From: Thermoplasmata archaeon
Lineage (GTDB): Archaea; Thermoplasmatota; Thermoplasmata; Thermoplasmatales; Thermoplasmataceae
DNA length: 64,000 bases
NCBI GenBank assembly: GCA_021846395.1
Contig: JAJZXB010000002.1
Span: 62,001-126,000 of the forward strand
Reading direction: 5' to 3'
Shown one piece after another: positions 17,679 to 26,977 of the stretch (position 1 is its first letter; each line of letters begins with the position of its first letter). The translations under genes and the position numbers were made by a program. The notes below the pieces were generated by a model. That model ran no database searches and had not been told where the DNA came from. It was given only the letters and a program-made list of their open reading frames with translations.

Positions 17679-18596
17679 TTACCACTCCTTCATAATATTA
17701 TCTGCAGTCATGATTGCAATTCTCTTCTGGGCCTCATGGCTCTGAGCTCCCAGGTGTGGAGTTACGATTACATTTTCCATTTTTAATATATCTAATTCAT
17801 AATCTTCTTTTGCTGGCTCATGCCAGAATACATCTGAGATTAAATATCCTATTGTGCCATCTTTAAGATATTTAACCACATCCCTTACATTTATTGCATT
17901 TGCTCTCGAAGTATTTATTATTATTACACCTTTCTTCAACAAGGACAGCTCATTTTCGTTTAATATATATGCCGAATCCTTTCTCAGGGTCACATTAATC
18001 GAAATAAAATCAGATTGTTTCAAAAGTTCTTCAAGAGTGACTTTTTTGACAAAATCCTGATATTGAACTGGCATCGGGTCATACGCTATGAGCTTCATAT
18101 TCAGGACTCTGGCCACGTCTGCTATAGAATGACCTATCCTGCCGTAACCAAGAATGCCAAGGGTTTTTCCTGATAATTCATAACCCTTCAGCTTTTTAAA
18201 ATCATTCTTCTTTGTGTTTTCAATACCCTTTGCAAGTTGTCTTGCCCCAATAATCATCATTGCGATGGAAAGCTCAACAACACTTTCTGTGGATGAGCCT
18301 GGTGCGTAAACAATTTTTATATTTTTTCCCCCTGCATAGTCAGTATCAATGTTATCAACCCCAATACCTGCTCTGGCAATTATTTTCAATTTTTTGCCAT
18401 TGTTTATGATATCCTTGTCTATTTTAGTCCTGCTTCTAACAACAACAACATCATAATCGCCGATAATAGTCAATAATTCATCTCTTGTTATTTCTGGTTT
18501 ATACGCTATTTGAAATCTGTCTTTTAATTTATCAATTATTACTTCATCTACCGGATCACATATAAGAATTTTCCCATCCATGGCACCATATGGCAT
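17679..18596 (-). CDS. serA: D-3-phosphoglycerate dehydrogenase-like
   Basis: A 305-residue D-2-hydroxyacid dehydrogenase. The NAD-binding loop is GYGRIG (150-155). The catalytic Arg lies in NTSRANAI, and the Glu and His in the WHEPA to PHLGAQSHEAQ region. The C-terminal ACT regulatory domain of long SerA proteins is absent, so serine feedback by that route is not expected. The pair with the downstream aminotransferase points to serine synthesis. ATG at 18596 is used; Met6 is an alternative that would give the common MDGKILICDP start. Confidence 0.88.
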   Translation of the reverse strand: MPYGAMDGKILICDPVDEVIIDKLKDRFQIAYKPEITRDELLTIIGDYDVVVVRSRTKIDKDIINNGKKLKIIARAGIGVDNIDTDYAGGKNIKIVYAPGSSTESVVELSIAMMIIGARQLAKGIENTKKNDFKKLKGYELSGKTLGILGYGRIGHSIADVARVLNMKLIAYDPMPVQYQDFVKKVTLEELLKQSDFISINVTLRKDSAYILNENELSLLKKGVIIINTSRANAINVRDVVKYLKDGTIGYLISDVFWHEPAKEDYELDILKMENVIVTPHLGAQSHEAQKRIAIMTADNIMKEW

Positions 18597-18785
18597 TATT
18601 ATTTATAAAAATTTGTTTATTATATATAAGTTTTATATTGAAGACAATTCACATTGTACAAATAATAACATAAAATGTCTGATTTAATAAATTTATTGAT
18701 AATTTTTTATATTGTATGCTTATATTTAATATTCTTGTGCGTTTTTTCACACATATCATTACAGTATACGAAATATTTAAAAATT

Positions 18786-19052
18786 TTATACAATATAATT
18801 GGTTTTATCTTTTTCCTCATCCTTGTTTTTTATAACAAGATTCTGTTCGTCAAATTCAATATATGAAATTGAATTTATGGGTATAAGCCTTATTTTTTTC
18901 TTGCCGTTGTCTTTTACCTTAAAACATAATGCACCTTCTTCGCCAAGTATAGCATAACCAATATATTCGCCATCGGTTGTTAGAGGTTTATCATCTCCGC
19001 TTACAGAAATAACACTATATGTTGCACCCTTTTTTATTTCAATCATGTCCAT
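18786..19052 (-). CDS. Hypothetical protein, 88 aa, beta-rich
   Basis: Not recognised by name. The sequence is mostly beta strands (ATYSVISVSGD, GYAILGEEGALCFKV, KKIRLIPINSISYIEF), an arrangement like a small Sm-like or OB barrel, then a charged C-terminal tail. Two Met codons (19052 and 19046) are possible starts. It is a single gene, divergent from aroD, with 18597-18785 behind it holding only AT-rich DNA. Confidence 0.7.
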   Translation of the reverse strand: MDMIEIKKGATYSVISVSGDDKPLTTDGEYIGYAILGEEGALCFKVKDNGKKKIRLIPINSISYIEFDEQNLVIKNKDEEKDKTNYIV

Positions 19053-19182
19053 GAATGGGTATAATATTCATCGTAAAAAGGTTTTTTATAAGTTTCAAAA
19101 AAATTTAAGCAGACTTTGTACCGTACTCTACAATATCCGTAATAAAAATCAGTATAATTTTATATTATAACAAAATTACATT

Positions 19183-19842
19183 ATGATACTCTTGAAGTTA
19201 AATAAAAGCGATATATATACATCCGTATTTTTTAATGATTATGATGATTTTAAAGTCAATTTTGAAAAAAATCTTCAAAAGAGCGATAACTATGAAATAA
19301 GGTTTGACCTCTTTGGCAAAAAGGATTCCCATACGCTGAATAATGTGCTGGATTATCTGTTAAAAAATGATATTAACTATATATTTACTTACAGATCACA
19401 GAATAATGAAGAACTTTTGGATGTATATGATAAAGCAATAAATATTTCCCCAATAATTGATGTGGATATAAATTCATACAATTTTAAGAGAGAGTTGTTT
19501 AACAGATCAAAACTCATGCTTTCTTTTCATGGCAATAACGACGATAATGTTGGGAAAATTGTCAATACGATGTTGAGTGTCAAACCTGACATATACAAAA
19601 TTGCACTGAACTATAGCGATTTAAATAAATTCCTTGATGATATGCAGTATTTAATGAAATTCAAAAGTGAAACAGGCAACAAAATTGCATTCATACCCAT
19701 GGGGGAGGAAAATAGTTTTTTAAGAGTGGTGTCAGGTTTCTTCCTTTCTGATATCATGTATGCAAGCTACAGGTTCAACACTGCACCGGGACAGTTATCT
19801 CTTGAAGATTATATGGATATTTACAGAATATTCAAATTATGA
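19183..19842 (+). CDS. aroD: 3-dehydroquinate dehydratase, type I
   Basis: Third step of the shikimate pathway: 3-dehydroquinate to 3-dehydroshikimate by a Schiff-base mechanism. The 219 residues show EIRFD (38-42), the TYRS Arg (71), catalytic FHG His (116), YKIAL Lys (139) that forms the imine, MGEENSFLRV, and the closing TAPGQL (200-205). It overlaps the convergent marC gene by 11 bases. DAHP synthase and trp genes 20 kb away serve the same pathway. Confidence 0.92.
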   Translation: MILLKLNKSDIYTSVFFNDYDDFKVNFEKNLQKSDNYEIRFDLFGKKDSHTLNNVLDYLLKNDINYIFTYRSQNNEELLDVYDKAINISPIIDVDINSYNFKRELFNRSKLMLSFHGNNDDNVGKIVNTMLSVKPDIYKIALNYSDLNKFLDDMQYLMKFKSETGNKIAFIPMGEENSFLRVVSGFFLSDIMYASYRFNTAPGQLSLEDYMDIYRIFKL

Positions 19843-20461
19843 ATATATGAAGTATTCCAGTTGTGATTAAATCTACTGCTATTGCCGTTAAAAGAAGCCC
19901 CATGATTCTTGATATAACTATTGAGCCTGTTTTGCCAAGCTTTCCAAAAATTTTTACTGAGTACTTCAAAACAAAGAATGAAAGAATTAAAACAGTTATA
20001 ACTGCCAGTATAACCGCAAACCTTGATGCCAATGTTATGTTGGTTGTATTAAAAAATATAATGGCTGTTGTAATTGATCCTGGACCTGCAAGCAATGGTG
20101 TACCTAAAGGTGCTATGGCTATTGCTTCTCTTTCAGCTGATTCATCTTTTTCTATCTGTGTCATTTTGGTAGTTGATAGTTTTCCCTGCAGCATATCAAA
20201 GCCAACTTTAAACAGCAATATTCCGCCTGCTATTTCAAAATCATAAATATTTATGCCAAGAATATCAAAAATATATATGCCCAGAAACATAAAACCGAAT
20301 ATCATTCCACTAGCGGTGTATATTGATCTTCTTATTATCTCATGCCTTTCCTTTAAACTGTATCCATCCGTCAGTGATATCAATACTGGTACTGCACCAA
20401 TTGGATTCATGATTGCAAATAATGCTGCGAATACAGTAACAAAAATCAAAATTAAAGACAT
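19832..20461 (-). CDS. marC: MarC family integral membrane protein
   Basis: A 209-residue protein with six predicted membrane helices. Conserved MarC features include FAIMNPIGAVPVLISLT near the N-terminus, ISAGGILL-like helix 3 (EIAGGILLFKVGFDML), the SAEREAIAIAPLGTPLLAGPGSITTAI loop and a final ISRIMGLLLTAIAVDLITTGI helix. The transported substrate is unknown; the earlier link to multidrug resistance in E. coli was withdrawn. It is a single gene. Confidence 0.92.
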   Translation of the reverse strand: MSLILIFVTVFAALFAIMNPIGAVPVLISLTDGYSLKERHEIIRRSIYTASGMIFGFMFLGIYIFDILGINIYDFEIAGGILLFKVGFDMLQGKLSTTKMTQIEKDESAEREAIAIAPLGTPLLAGPGSITTAIIFFNTTNITLASRFAVILAVITVLILSFFVLKYSVKIFGKLGKTGSIVISRIMGLLLTAIAVDLITTGILHIFII

Positions 20462-20750
20462 TTTACACCATATTTATTTTATATATTAATCATTTTGCAA
20501 TTGTGATACCCATACATGTTTAAGGAATATTTACTTCCTGCTTCAGCGATCTGACCCATATTTATGTACCATCATGCTACTTAATCTCCAGTAAGTTTTC
20601 TGCATATCCTGGTTTATCTGTTGGAATTATAAAACGGCTGTGCTGATGTGGGGTCCTGCATTTCTCCATCAAGAGAGAGAGTTTATACTGCGTCCACCAA
20701 TATTTATAAAAATATCTCACATTATCTGATGTGTTACTGGAAATACAGAT
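20462..20750 (-). other. Intergenic region with a possible gene fragment
   Basis: No complete gene is seen. A 30-codon minus-strand frame (20577-20669) reads HSRFIIPTDKPGYAENLLEI, which looks like coding sequence cut from a larger gene, but its family was not identified. The remainder contains the marC promoter on the minus strand and the end of the AAA+ gene. Confidence 0.3.
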
Positions 20751-22232
20751 TCACTGATATGTTCGATCATCACTGTAATTGCGAGGGGTACTGTACTCTC
20801 CCTTTTGTGATCCGGTTGTTTCGCCACTGATTGCATTGTACATGCTCCCATAATATTTTTTTATTTTTTCCTCAACTGGTATATACAGTAAAAGGGCCTC
20901 TTTTACATCGCTTTTTTCTATTAATTTATGGTTTTTTTCTGTAGCCATATCGCCTGCAGCTCTGATCAAACCACCAAGTTCTCTCAACCTCAATGTCAAT
21001 GAATGCTCTTTATGATCCTCCCTTGCCCTGCGTTTCCCTTCTTCTATTATAAGATCCACTGCATCCATAGTCATGTGAGGTATTTTTCCATCTATATTTA
21101 TTTCCTGAGCAATAAACTGCAGATATTTTATCCGATTCTGGTTGTTATCTGGCATGGCAATATCCATCAATATCTCGTAACCATTTCCAAGTATTCTTGA
21201 CCTCAATGGACTTAAAATATACTGCAAATCCTGAATATTGCATGCGGCAACCAGAATAAAATCTGCAGGTACATCATCAACCCTGACGCTGGCACCGGCA
21301 CTCTGTGGATTTCTTCCGATTATGGGAAATTTCCTTTCCTGCATTGCAGTTAAAATGAATCTCTGAAGATTTCCAAGGTGAGTTATTTCATCAATGAACA
21401 ATACCCCTTCATGTGCCATGTGCACTGCACCAGAAACAACCCTTTCGTAGGGCAATGTTCCCAGTTGTGGGTGTCCACCATATGGATCGTGTCTTACATC
21501 TCCAAGAAGTTCAGTTTCGCTTGCTCCAGTTGCAAGGACAAATGGATTTCTATCTATAGGAACTATGACCTTGCTTGGGCTTTTCTTTTCTATTTTTCTT
21601 CTTTTCTCAAGGGTTTTCTCATCAAGAACGCGGATCTTATCGCCATATTTTTCATATACAACAATTTCCTCCCTGTCTCCGACCTTTCTTGTCTGTGTTA
21701 CCCTTTCACTGCCATTGTTCATCCCAAAGGCCACACCAATAACATTAAAAACGTCATTGAAGGGACCCTGCGCATTATTTACAATTTTGCTGTTATTGCA
21801 ATTTGGGCATATATTTTCTGATGGTTGCGAATAAAACCCGCAATGTGGACATCTATAACCCAATCTTTCAGTGACATTCTGAGGGGCATCCCTTGGATCA
21901 ATGATTTCACCTTCAATTGAGTTCAGTTCATGTTTTTCCCCTTCTATTTCATTGATAGTTTTTACCTCTATAAAGGGGCGTTCTGGATAGGATGGATTGT
22001 GAACAACTCTGATTTCCTCCCGCGGCCTTTCTATATAAAATGACATTGCCTGAGCTATCATTGATTTTCCAACACCCGGTGGACCGACTAGCAACATATT
22101 CCTTCTCTGTTTTGCTGCTAGAAGTGCCATTCTTACGGCTTCATCCTGACCCACAACACGCTCAAGTGGGCTTGATGGTATTTTTATATATGATGTGTCC
22201 GGATAGTTGCTGAAATTTATATATGTTCCCAC
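20751..22232 (-). CDS. AAA+ ATPase related to archaeal LonB, without protease domain
   Basis: A 493-residue AAA+ protein. Walker A is GPPGVGKS (50-57), Walker B is GVLFIDE (276-282) in the context VSGAVHMAHEGVLFIDEITHL typical of LonB, followed by the sensor RSRILGNGYEI. Archaeal LonB has membrane helices between these motifs and a C-terminal Ser-Lys protease domain. Here a zinc ribbon (C128, C131, C142, C145) replaces the helices and the protein ends after the helical lid. It is therefore a soluble ATPase or a chaperone-like unit. It starts with GTG inside the end of dnaG (16-base overlap). Confidence 0.85.
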   Translation of the reverse strand: MGTYINFSNYPDTSYIKIPSSPLERVVGQDEAVRMALLAAKQRRNMLLVGPPGVGKSMIAQAMSFYIERPREEIRVVHNPSYPERPFIEVKTINEIEGEKHELNSIEGEIIDPRDAPQNVTERLGYRCPHCGFYSQPSENICPNCNNSKIVNNAQGPFNDVFNVIGVAFGMNNGSERVTQTRKVGDREEIVVYEKYGDKIRVLDEKTLEKRRKIEKKSPSKVIVPIDRNPFVLATGASETELLGDVRHDPYGGHPQLGTLPYERVVSGAVHMAHEGVLFIDEITHLGNLQRFILTAMQERKFPIIGRNPQSAGASVRVDDVPADFILVAACNIQDLQYILSPLRSRILGNGYEILMDIAMPDNNQNRIKYLQFIAQEINIDGKIPHMTMDAVDLIIEEGKRRAREDHKEHSLTLRLRELGGLIRAAGDMATEKNHKLIEKSDVKEALLLYIPVEEKIKKYYGSMYNAISGETTGSQKGEYSTPRNYSDDRTYQ

Positions 22233-23500
22233 GTAACCACCCTTATATTATCAGGCTTTTTGGTCACATGTCCGGTTTTTACCCCGTATATATTTTTAAT
22301 GCCGATATTATTGGCTATGTCTATCAACCTCTGGGTTATAATTCCTCCAGTTATCAGCACCGTTGCTCCTTTTATATTTTCCAGGGCATCAACACCTTCC
22401 GAAACAGAATATCTGGCAACAGAATTGGATGATTCATCATATAACTCCATCCCCTTATTTTCATATAATTCGTTTAATTTAGTTCTGATGTATTTTGGAT
22501 CATCTATATCATTGATCTCCTCAACTATCTGTATTTCCTTATCCTTTACTTTTCTATCTCTGTCAATATTTTTTGACGGCGCTTCTTCCTTTATATGATC
22601 AATTTTTTGATTTTGATTTTCTTGATTTGATTTTTCGTTAAATTCTTTCAATTCATCTATCATTCCATGTGATTCAAGATATTGTTCAACTGGAGTCTTG
22701 TATTTTAACGCCTTAACTATCTGTTTGTATGTCAATTCTTCCACTTCTGTTCCAGATGGAGCTCTTGCAATAAAATCAACATCAGCGACCTGCAGCATTT
22801 CCTTTATGATCAATTCTCCACCGTGATCGCCGTCAACAAAGAGTGTTACCGTTCTGGATTTAGAAAGATCCTTTACAGTTTTTGGTACATTTGTTCCCTG
22901 AACTGCAATTGTATTTTTTATGCCGTATCTTAAAAGGTTAAGAACATCATTTCTGCCTTCTACTACGATTATTGAATCAGAATTGTTTATTGCAGGTCCA
23001 GCTGGTAAATGCTCTTCACCGTAGGATATTATTTCTTTCTTTTCTACCTCTTCTCTTACTGATTGAATGATGCTTTCACTCAGGCTTTTACCATTATCGC
23101 CCATTTTTTTGTACAGCTCTTCAGCTCTCTGTATTACTTTATCGCGCTTATTTATTCTGACATCTTCTACATTTTCAATTTCCACCTTGGCTTTGCATGG
23201 ACCTATCCTGTCAATGGTCTCAAGGGCAGCAGCCAGAATTGAACTTTCCACCTGGTCTAGACCAGATGGTATCAGGGCAAACCCTTCAGTTCTGCCCTTT
23301 TTGGTATCAATTTCAACTTCTATTCTTCCTATTTTACCACTTTTTTGCAAATCCCTTAAATCCAGTTCTTCACCAAGAAGCCCTTCTGTTTGTCCAAAAA
23401 TAGCACCAACAACATCGGGTTTTTCAACAACCCCGTCAGTAACAATTTTGGCCTTGATTAAGTATTTCGTTATATTTGGATCGACATTCACTATTATCAC
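22217..23500 (-). CDS. dnaG: Archaeal DnaG-like protein (primase domain, exosome-associated)
   Basis: A 427-residue archaeal DnaG. The N-terminal ITKYLIKAKIVTDGVVEKPD and EGLLGEELDLRDLQKSGKIGR segments are specific to the archaeal family. The Toprim core has VVEGRNDVLNLL (metal-binding Glu) and FVDGDHGGE (DxD). A charged linker (about 275-320) and a C-terminal domain follow. The protein can act as a primase and is also a subunit of the archaeal exosome. GTG start at 23500; the AAA+ gene overlaps its end, so the pair is translated together. Confidence 0.94.
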   Translation of the reverse strand: MIIVNVDPNITKYLIKAKIVTDGVVEKPDVVGAIFGQTEGLLGEELDLRDLQKSGKIGRIEVEIDTKKGRTEGFALIPSGLDQVESSILAAALETIDRIGPCKAKVEIENVEDVRINKRDKVIQRAEELYKKMGDNGKSLSESIIQSVREEVEKKEIISYGEEHLPAGPAINNSDSIIVVEGRNDVLNLLRYGIKNTIAVQGTNVPKTVKDLSKSRTVTLFVDGDHGGELIIKEMLQVADVDFIARAPSGTEVEELTYKQIVKALKYKTPVEQYLESHGMIDELKEFNEKSNQENQNQKIDHIKEEAPSKNIDRDRKVKDKEIQIVEEINDIDDPKYIRTKLNELYENKGMELYDESSNSVARYSVSEGVDALENIKGATVLITGGIITQRLIDIANNIGIKNIYGVKTGHVTKKPDNIRVVTWEHI

Positions 23501-23754
23501 CGTTATTATTGAGTTATATAATATGATAATATAATTACCATTTAAAATGTTATGTTTAAAATGTATATAACCTATTCGTTATTATTTAATCCAAATAAAT
23601 AATAAATCTATTTTGTAACGTATTTTGTTTTAAATAAATGATTACTGATAAATTTTAATTAAATGTTTCACTTTTTTGCTTTATAATATTTGTACGATAT
23701 ACATTTGGGAAATAATATATAAAGTATATATATTATACCTGCTTTATCATACAT

Positions 23755-24348
23755 ATGCTACTGGTACTGGAAGAATATTTTAAGGAATACCCCGTAAAAA
23801 AAAAAGTTGTTGAAACCCTTTACAATAACGGTATTTCTATAAAAAATAGCAAATTTTTTCTAAATGATATTGAAATTTCTTTATCCAGTATTGCCGAATC
23901 AATTAAGGTTAACAGAAGAACATTGTATGAAACCATAAAATTTATCAACAAAAATGAAGTTATTAAAAACGTTATGGAAAATGTTTCTAGCCAAACAGAT
24001 ATTTCCAGAGTATCACTGTTAATGGGAAACCAGATAGTCACCATTTACATAAATATAGGTTCATTCTCCAGAGTACTGTGGAAAGTCATGGCTTTAACCA
24101 GAAAATACACATCTTATATCAAGGAACTGTATTGCAGGAATTCCGATCAAGAAACTACGTTTATAAGAATAATATTTTATAACCAAATAGATAGCAATAT
24201 ATATAAAGAGCTGGATGGAATTTCCGGAATAAAGCATATTGTAATCAATTCGCCTGTTAAAATAAATATAATATGCAATAAGTGTGAAATTAAAGTCTGC
24301 CCACATAAGATATCATCTGAAATTAATAAAGCTGATATGTATCCATAA
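23755..24348 (+). CDS. Predicted regulator with HTH and ACT-like domain
   Basis: A 197-residue protein resembling archaeal regulators of amino-acid metabolism (COG2150). An N-terminal helix-turn-helix (SLSSIAESIKVNRRTLYETIKFI) precedes a beta-alpha-beta ACT-like part (IVTIYINIGSFSRVLWKVMAL), and the C-terminus carries a cysteine cluster CNKCEIKVC. The effector is unknown. A TATA box (about 23714-23728) upstream supports the start. The 254 bases upstream hold the divergent promoters for this gene and dnaG. Confidence 0.75.
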   Translation: MLLVLEEYFKEYPVKKKVVETLYNNGISIKNSKFFLNDIEISLSSIAESIKVNRRTLYETIKFINKNEVIKNVMENVSSQTDISRVSLLMGNQIVTIYINIGSFSRVLWKVMALTRKYTSYIKELYCRNSDQETTFIRIIFYNQIDSNIYKELDGISGIKHIVINSPVKINIICNKCEIKVCPHKISSEINKADMYP

Positions 24349-24399
24349 ATATAATTTTTTAAAAATATTAAAAAAGTTTTTATACAAAAATGTTAATAT

Positions 24400-25338
24400 A
24401 TGACCGTGGATGAAAGAAGAGAATTGTTAAAAAGAATTTACGATTTCTTAAGAATAAATGATTTCAATGTATCTGAGCCAGACTTATATGGGCTAGTTAC
24501 ATTTGATATTGTTTGCAAGAGGGATGATGAAAAATATATATTAAAAATACTTTACAATATTGATACATTCAATAGATTCAGCGTTTCTTCTTTGCTGAAA
24601 ATGGAAAAAATTACAGGGTCAATAGCAATAGTGATAGGTGATAAAACAGGTAATGGCAAACTTGAAAATGGCGTTCTTTATTTCAGGCACGGAATACCAA
24701 TATTTTCATTTGTAACCTTCAGGGATTACATCAATGGCCAGAAACCATGCGTGTATTCCGCTCCAGGCGGATTTTATGTTAAAATAAACGGAGAAAAAAT
24801 GAGGGACATAAGAAATAAAAAGAATTATTCAATTGGTGACATTTCACAGAAGCTGGGTGTCTCGAGAAGATCCGTATCGTTATATGAATCCGGTACTTCA
24901 GCCACCATAGATATATATATTAAGCTTGAAAAATTATTAAATGACAATTTAAGCAGAGAAGTTGATATAGGTCTAATGAAAAACAACATAAATATTGAGG
25001 TTGAAAGCACCAGTGATGCCTTTATAAAATTTGTATTCAATATGATGAACAACATGGGATACGTTTCAGAATACATAAGCAGGAATCCTTTTGATGGGCT
25101 CTCCTATGATATGAAATCATTTTTGATGATAGGTACATTCAATAATATAAATGAAAATATAAATAGGATTGTATCCATAAAAAAAATCAGTGATGTTCTT
25201 GGAGATATTCCCATTATATTCAATAAGGAAATTTCAAATAAAGAAAGCATATACGGCTGCCCTGTATTGAACATGAAGGATGTGATGAATGTGAGTGATA
25301 GGGATAAATTTAAAAAATTAATTGAACAGAGATTATGA
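24400..25338 (+). CDS. Predicted transcriptional regulator with XRE-type HTH
   Basis: A 312-residue archaeal regulator family (COG1395). The N-terminal half (about 1-110) resembles a restriction-endonuclease-like fold without clear catalytic residues. A helix-turn-helix lies at about 134-170 (IRNKKNYSIGDISQKLGVSRR). The C-terminal part is an alpha/beta domain. Target genes are unknown. It overlaps the next gene by 4 bases (ATGA), so they are co-translated. Confidence 0.8.
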   Translation: MTVDERRELLKRIYDFLRINDFNVSEPDLYGLVTFDIVCKRDDEKYILKILYNIDTFNRFSVSSLLKMEKITGSIAIVIGDKTGNGKLENGVLYFRHGIPIFSFVTFRDYINGQKPCVYSAPGGFYVKINGEKMRDIRNKKNYSIGDISQKLGVSRRSVSLYESGTSATIDIYIKLEKLLNDNLSREVDIGLMKNNINIEVESTSDAFIKFVFNMMNNMGYVSEYISRNPFDGLSYDMKSFLMIGTFNNINENINRIVSIKKISDVLGDIPIIFNKEISNKESIYGCPVLNMKDVMNVSDRDKFKKLIEQRL

Positions 25339-25955
25339 TTAGAAAAATTAGTGATGAACTCTTTATTTATGGAGGAATAAAGGGGTTAATAAGGGATGGA
25401 AACGAACTTGAGGACAGTCTAAATTCAATGAAACCGGATATTATTTTAATCACAATATCGCCGGAAGAAGTGGATGGAATTAAATATTTTATTGAAAATC
25501 CATTTGAGATGTCACTCTCTGATTATGAAATAATATATGGTGTGAATTTATCAAAATATGGTGAGGTTATGACTCCTTCCCCAATTTATATAGAAACTGC
25601 AAAGTACTCCAGCAGGAACAATGTCGATATTATTGGTGTTGATATGGATGAGGAGGAATACCAGAAAGCATATTCACAGAACATAAAAATTTTTGACCTC
25701 TTCAGGCATTCAATGAGAAAAAAGAAAATAGGCAGGATTAAATTTAATAACGAGTCACCTGAAGACTATGTTGTTAAGTGGAATAAAACGGTTGATATTG
25801 GTGGATTTTATAAATTAAACCGGATAAGATTGAATTACATGATTGAAAAAGCATACTCAATAATTGAGGAAAACAAAAATAAAAAAATAATGTTTGTTTC
25901 AGATTATGACTATTATCCAGAAATATCTGACTATTTTGATAACAATGGCAGGTAA
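25335..25955 (+). CDS. Hypothetical protein, 206 aa
   Basis: Not recognised with confidence. The pattern PDIILITISPEEVDGI followed by SPIYIETAKYSSRNNVDIIGVDMDEEEY recalls TraB/PrgY-type proteins, where a strand ending in an acidic pair lines a putative catalytic site, but the similarity is weak and partial. No membrane helices are seen. Coupled to the upstream XRE-type regulator, it may act with it. It converges with rlmE and the stop codons are adjacent. Confidence 0.65.
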   Translation: MIRKISDELFIYGGIKGLIRDGNELEDSLNSMKPDIILITISPEEVDGIKYFIENPFEMSLSDYEIIYGVNLSKYGEVMTPSPIYIETAKYSSRNNVDIIGVDMDEEEYQKAYSQNIKIFDLFRHSMRKKKIGRIKFNNESPEDYVVKWNKTVDIGGFYKLNRIRLNYMIEKAYSIIEENKNKKIMFVSDYDYYPEISDYFDNNGR

Positions 25956-26540
25956 CTATATCTTACCCTTGAATATTATATAAATCTCCCTCGATTCCTT
26001 TCTTGAAGCATGCGGTTTGGTTATTTTATAAAATTGAAATTTGTCTCTCCATTTATTCAAAAATTCATTCGTCATCTCTCCCTGGAACTGTTTTAACAGT
26101 ACATTGCCGCCCGTTTTTAGAAATTCTTCAGACAGGGCCATTATTTGTTCGCATATGGTGTATGATTCGTAGCTGTCTTTTTCGGCTATACCACTGGTTT
26201 TAACCATTGCATCAGAAAGAAATACGTCTATTGATTTTATATTATTTTTTGACATTGTTTCATCTATTTGTTCCTCAATATTTGAATTCAGTATATCTCC
26301 CTGTATAAATATGACATTATCAACCGGTGGCATTTTGTTTATATCTATTGATATTATGGGCATATCGGTGAGCTGTTTTATTACCTGCGTCCATCCCCCT
26401 GGAGAGGCTCCAAATTCAAGCACATATGAATTTTTATTAATTATATTGAATTTGTTTTGAATTTCAATGAGTTTAAAGGATGCCCTGCTTCTATAGTTCT
26501 GTTTTTTGGCTTTTTTATAATATTTGTCCTTTCTGTTCAT
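25956..26540 (-). CDS. rlmE: 23S rRNA 2'-O-methyltransferase (RlmE/FtsJ family)
   Basis: A SAM-dependent methyltransferase of 194 residues that methylates the ribose of a uridine in the 23S A-loop. The N-terminal YRSRASFKL carries the first catalytic Lys, VLEFGASPGGWTQV is the SAM loop, FLSDAMVKTSG holds the catalytic Asp, VLLKQFQG the second Lys and SREIYIIF the Glu, completing the K-D-K-E tetrad. It lies 20 bases after gcvH on the same strand. Confidence 0.95.
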   Translation of the reverse strand: MNRKDKYYKKAKKQNYRSRASFKLIEIQNKFNIINKNSYVLEFGASPGGWTQVIKQLTDMPIISIDINKMPPVDNVIFIQGDILNSNIEEQIDETMSKNNIKSIDVFLSDAMVKTSGIAEKDSYESYTICEQIMALSEEFLKTGGNVLLKQFQGEMTNEFLNKWRDKFQFYKITKPHASRKESREIYIIFKGKI

Positions 26541-26560
26541 GTAGTATTTCCTTTTTGGCT

Positions 26561-26935
26561 TTATTCTCCAATATATTTTTTGTATTCGGGGGCGGTCATT
26601 GAATCAAAGTTGCTGTCGTCCAGTTTAATCTTAATTATCCAGTATTTATAAGCATCAGAATTGACAAGCTCAGGGGATTTTTCAAGATCTTTATTTACCT
26701 CAATAACAGTTCCATTCACTGGAGAATAAACATCTTCTGCAGATTTTACAGATTCAATTGTGATAAGTACATCACCCTTTTTTTTACTCTCATTGACCTT
26801 TGGTGCATCTATATAAACTATATCTGTTAATTGATTCTGTGCATAATCAGTTATGCCTATCGTAGCGATATTATCTACTACCTTGAACCACTCATGCGTT
26901 TTGGTATATTTTAAATCATCGGGCACTTTCGACAT
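26561..26935 (-). CDS. gcvH: Glycine cleavage system H protein
   Basis: A 124-residue lipoyl carrier. The lipoylated Lys is K64 in ESVKSAEDVYSP, with THEWF near the N-terminus and NGTVIEVN after it. It shuttles the methylamine and reducing equivalents between the P, T and L proteins of glycine cleavage, none of which is encoded in this window. In archaea GcvH can also be the lipoate store for other enzymes. It has its own upstream AT-rich promoter region. Confidence 0.95.
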   Translation of the reverse strand: MSKVPDDLKYTKTHEWFKVVDNIATIGITDYAQNQLTDIVYIDAPKVNESKKKGDVLITIESVKSAEDVYSPVNGTVIEVNKDLEKSPELVNSDAYKYWIIKIKLDDSNFDSMTAPEYKKYIGE

Positions 26936-26977
26936 AAAATCAGTATAAAAATAATATATAAAACATATTGTATTGTT

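Noticed and set aside
18675-18866. A 63-codon hydrophobic plus-strand frame
   Set aside because: It overlaps the better-supported 88-aa minus-strand gene; AT-rich DNA gives Leu/Ile/Phe-rich chance frames.
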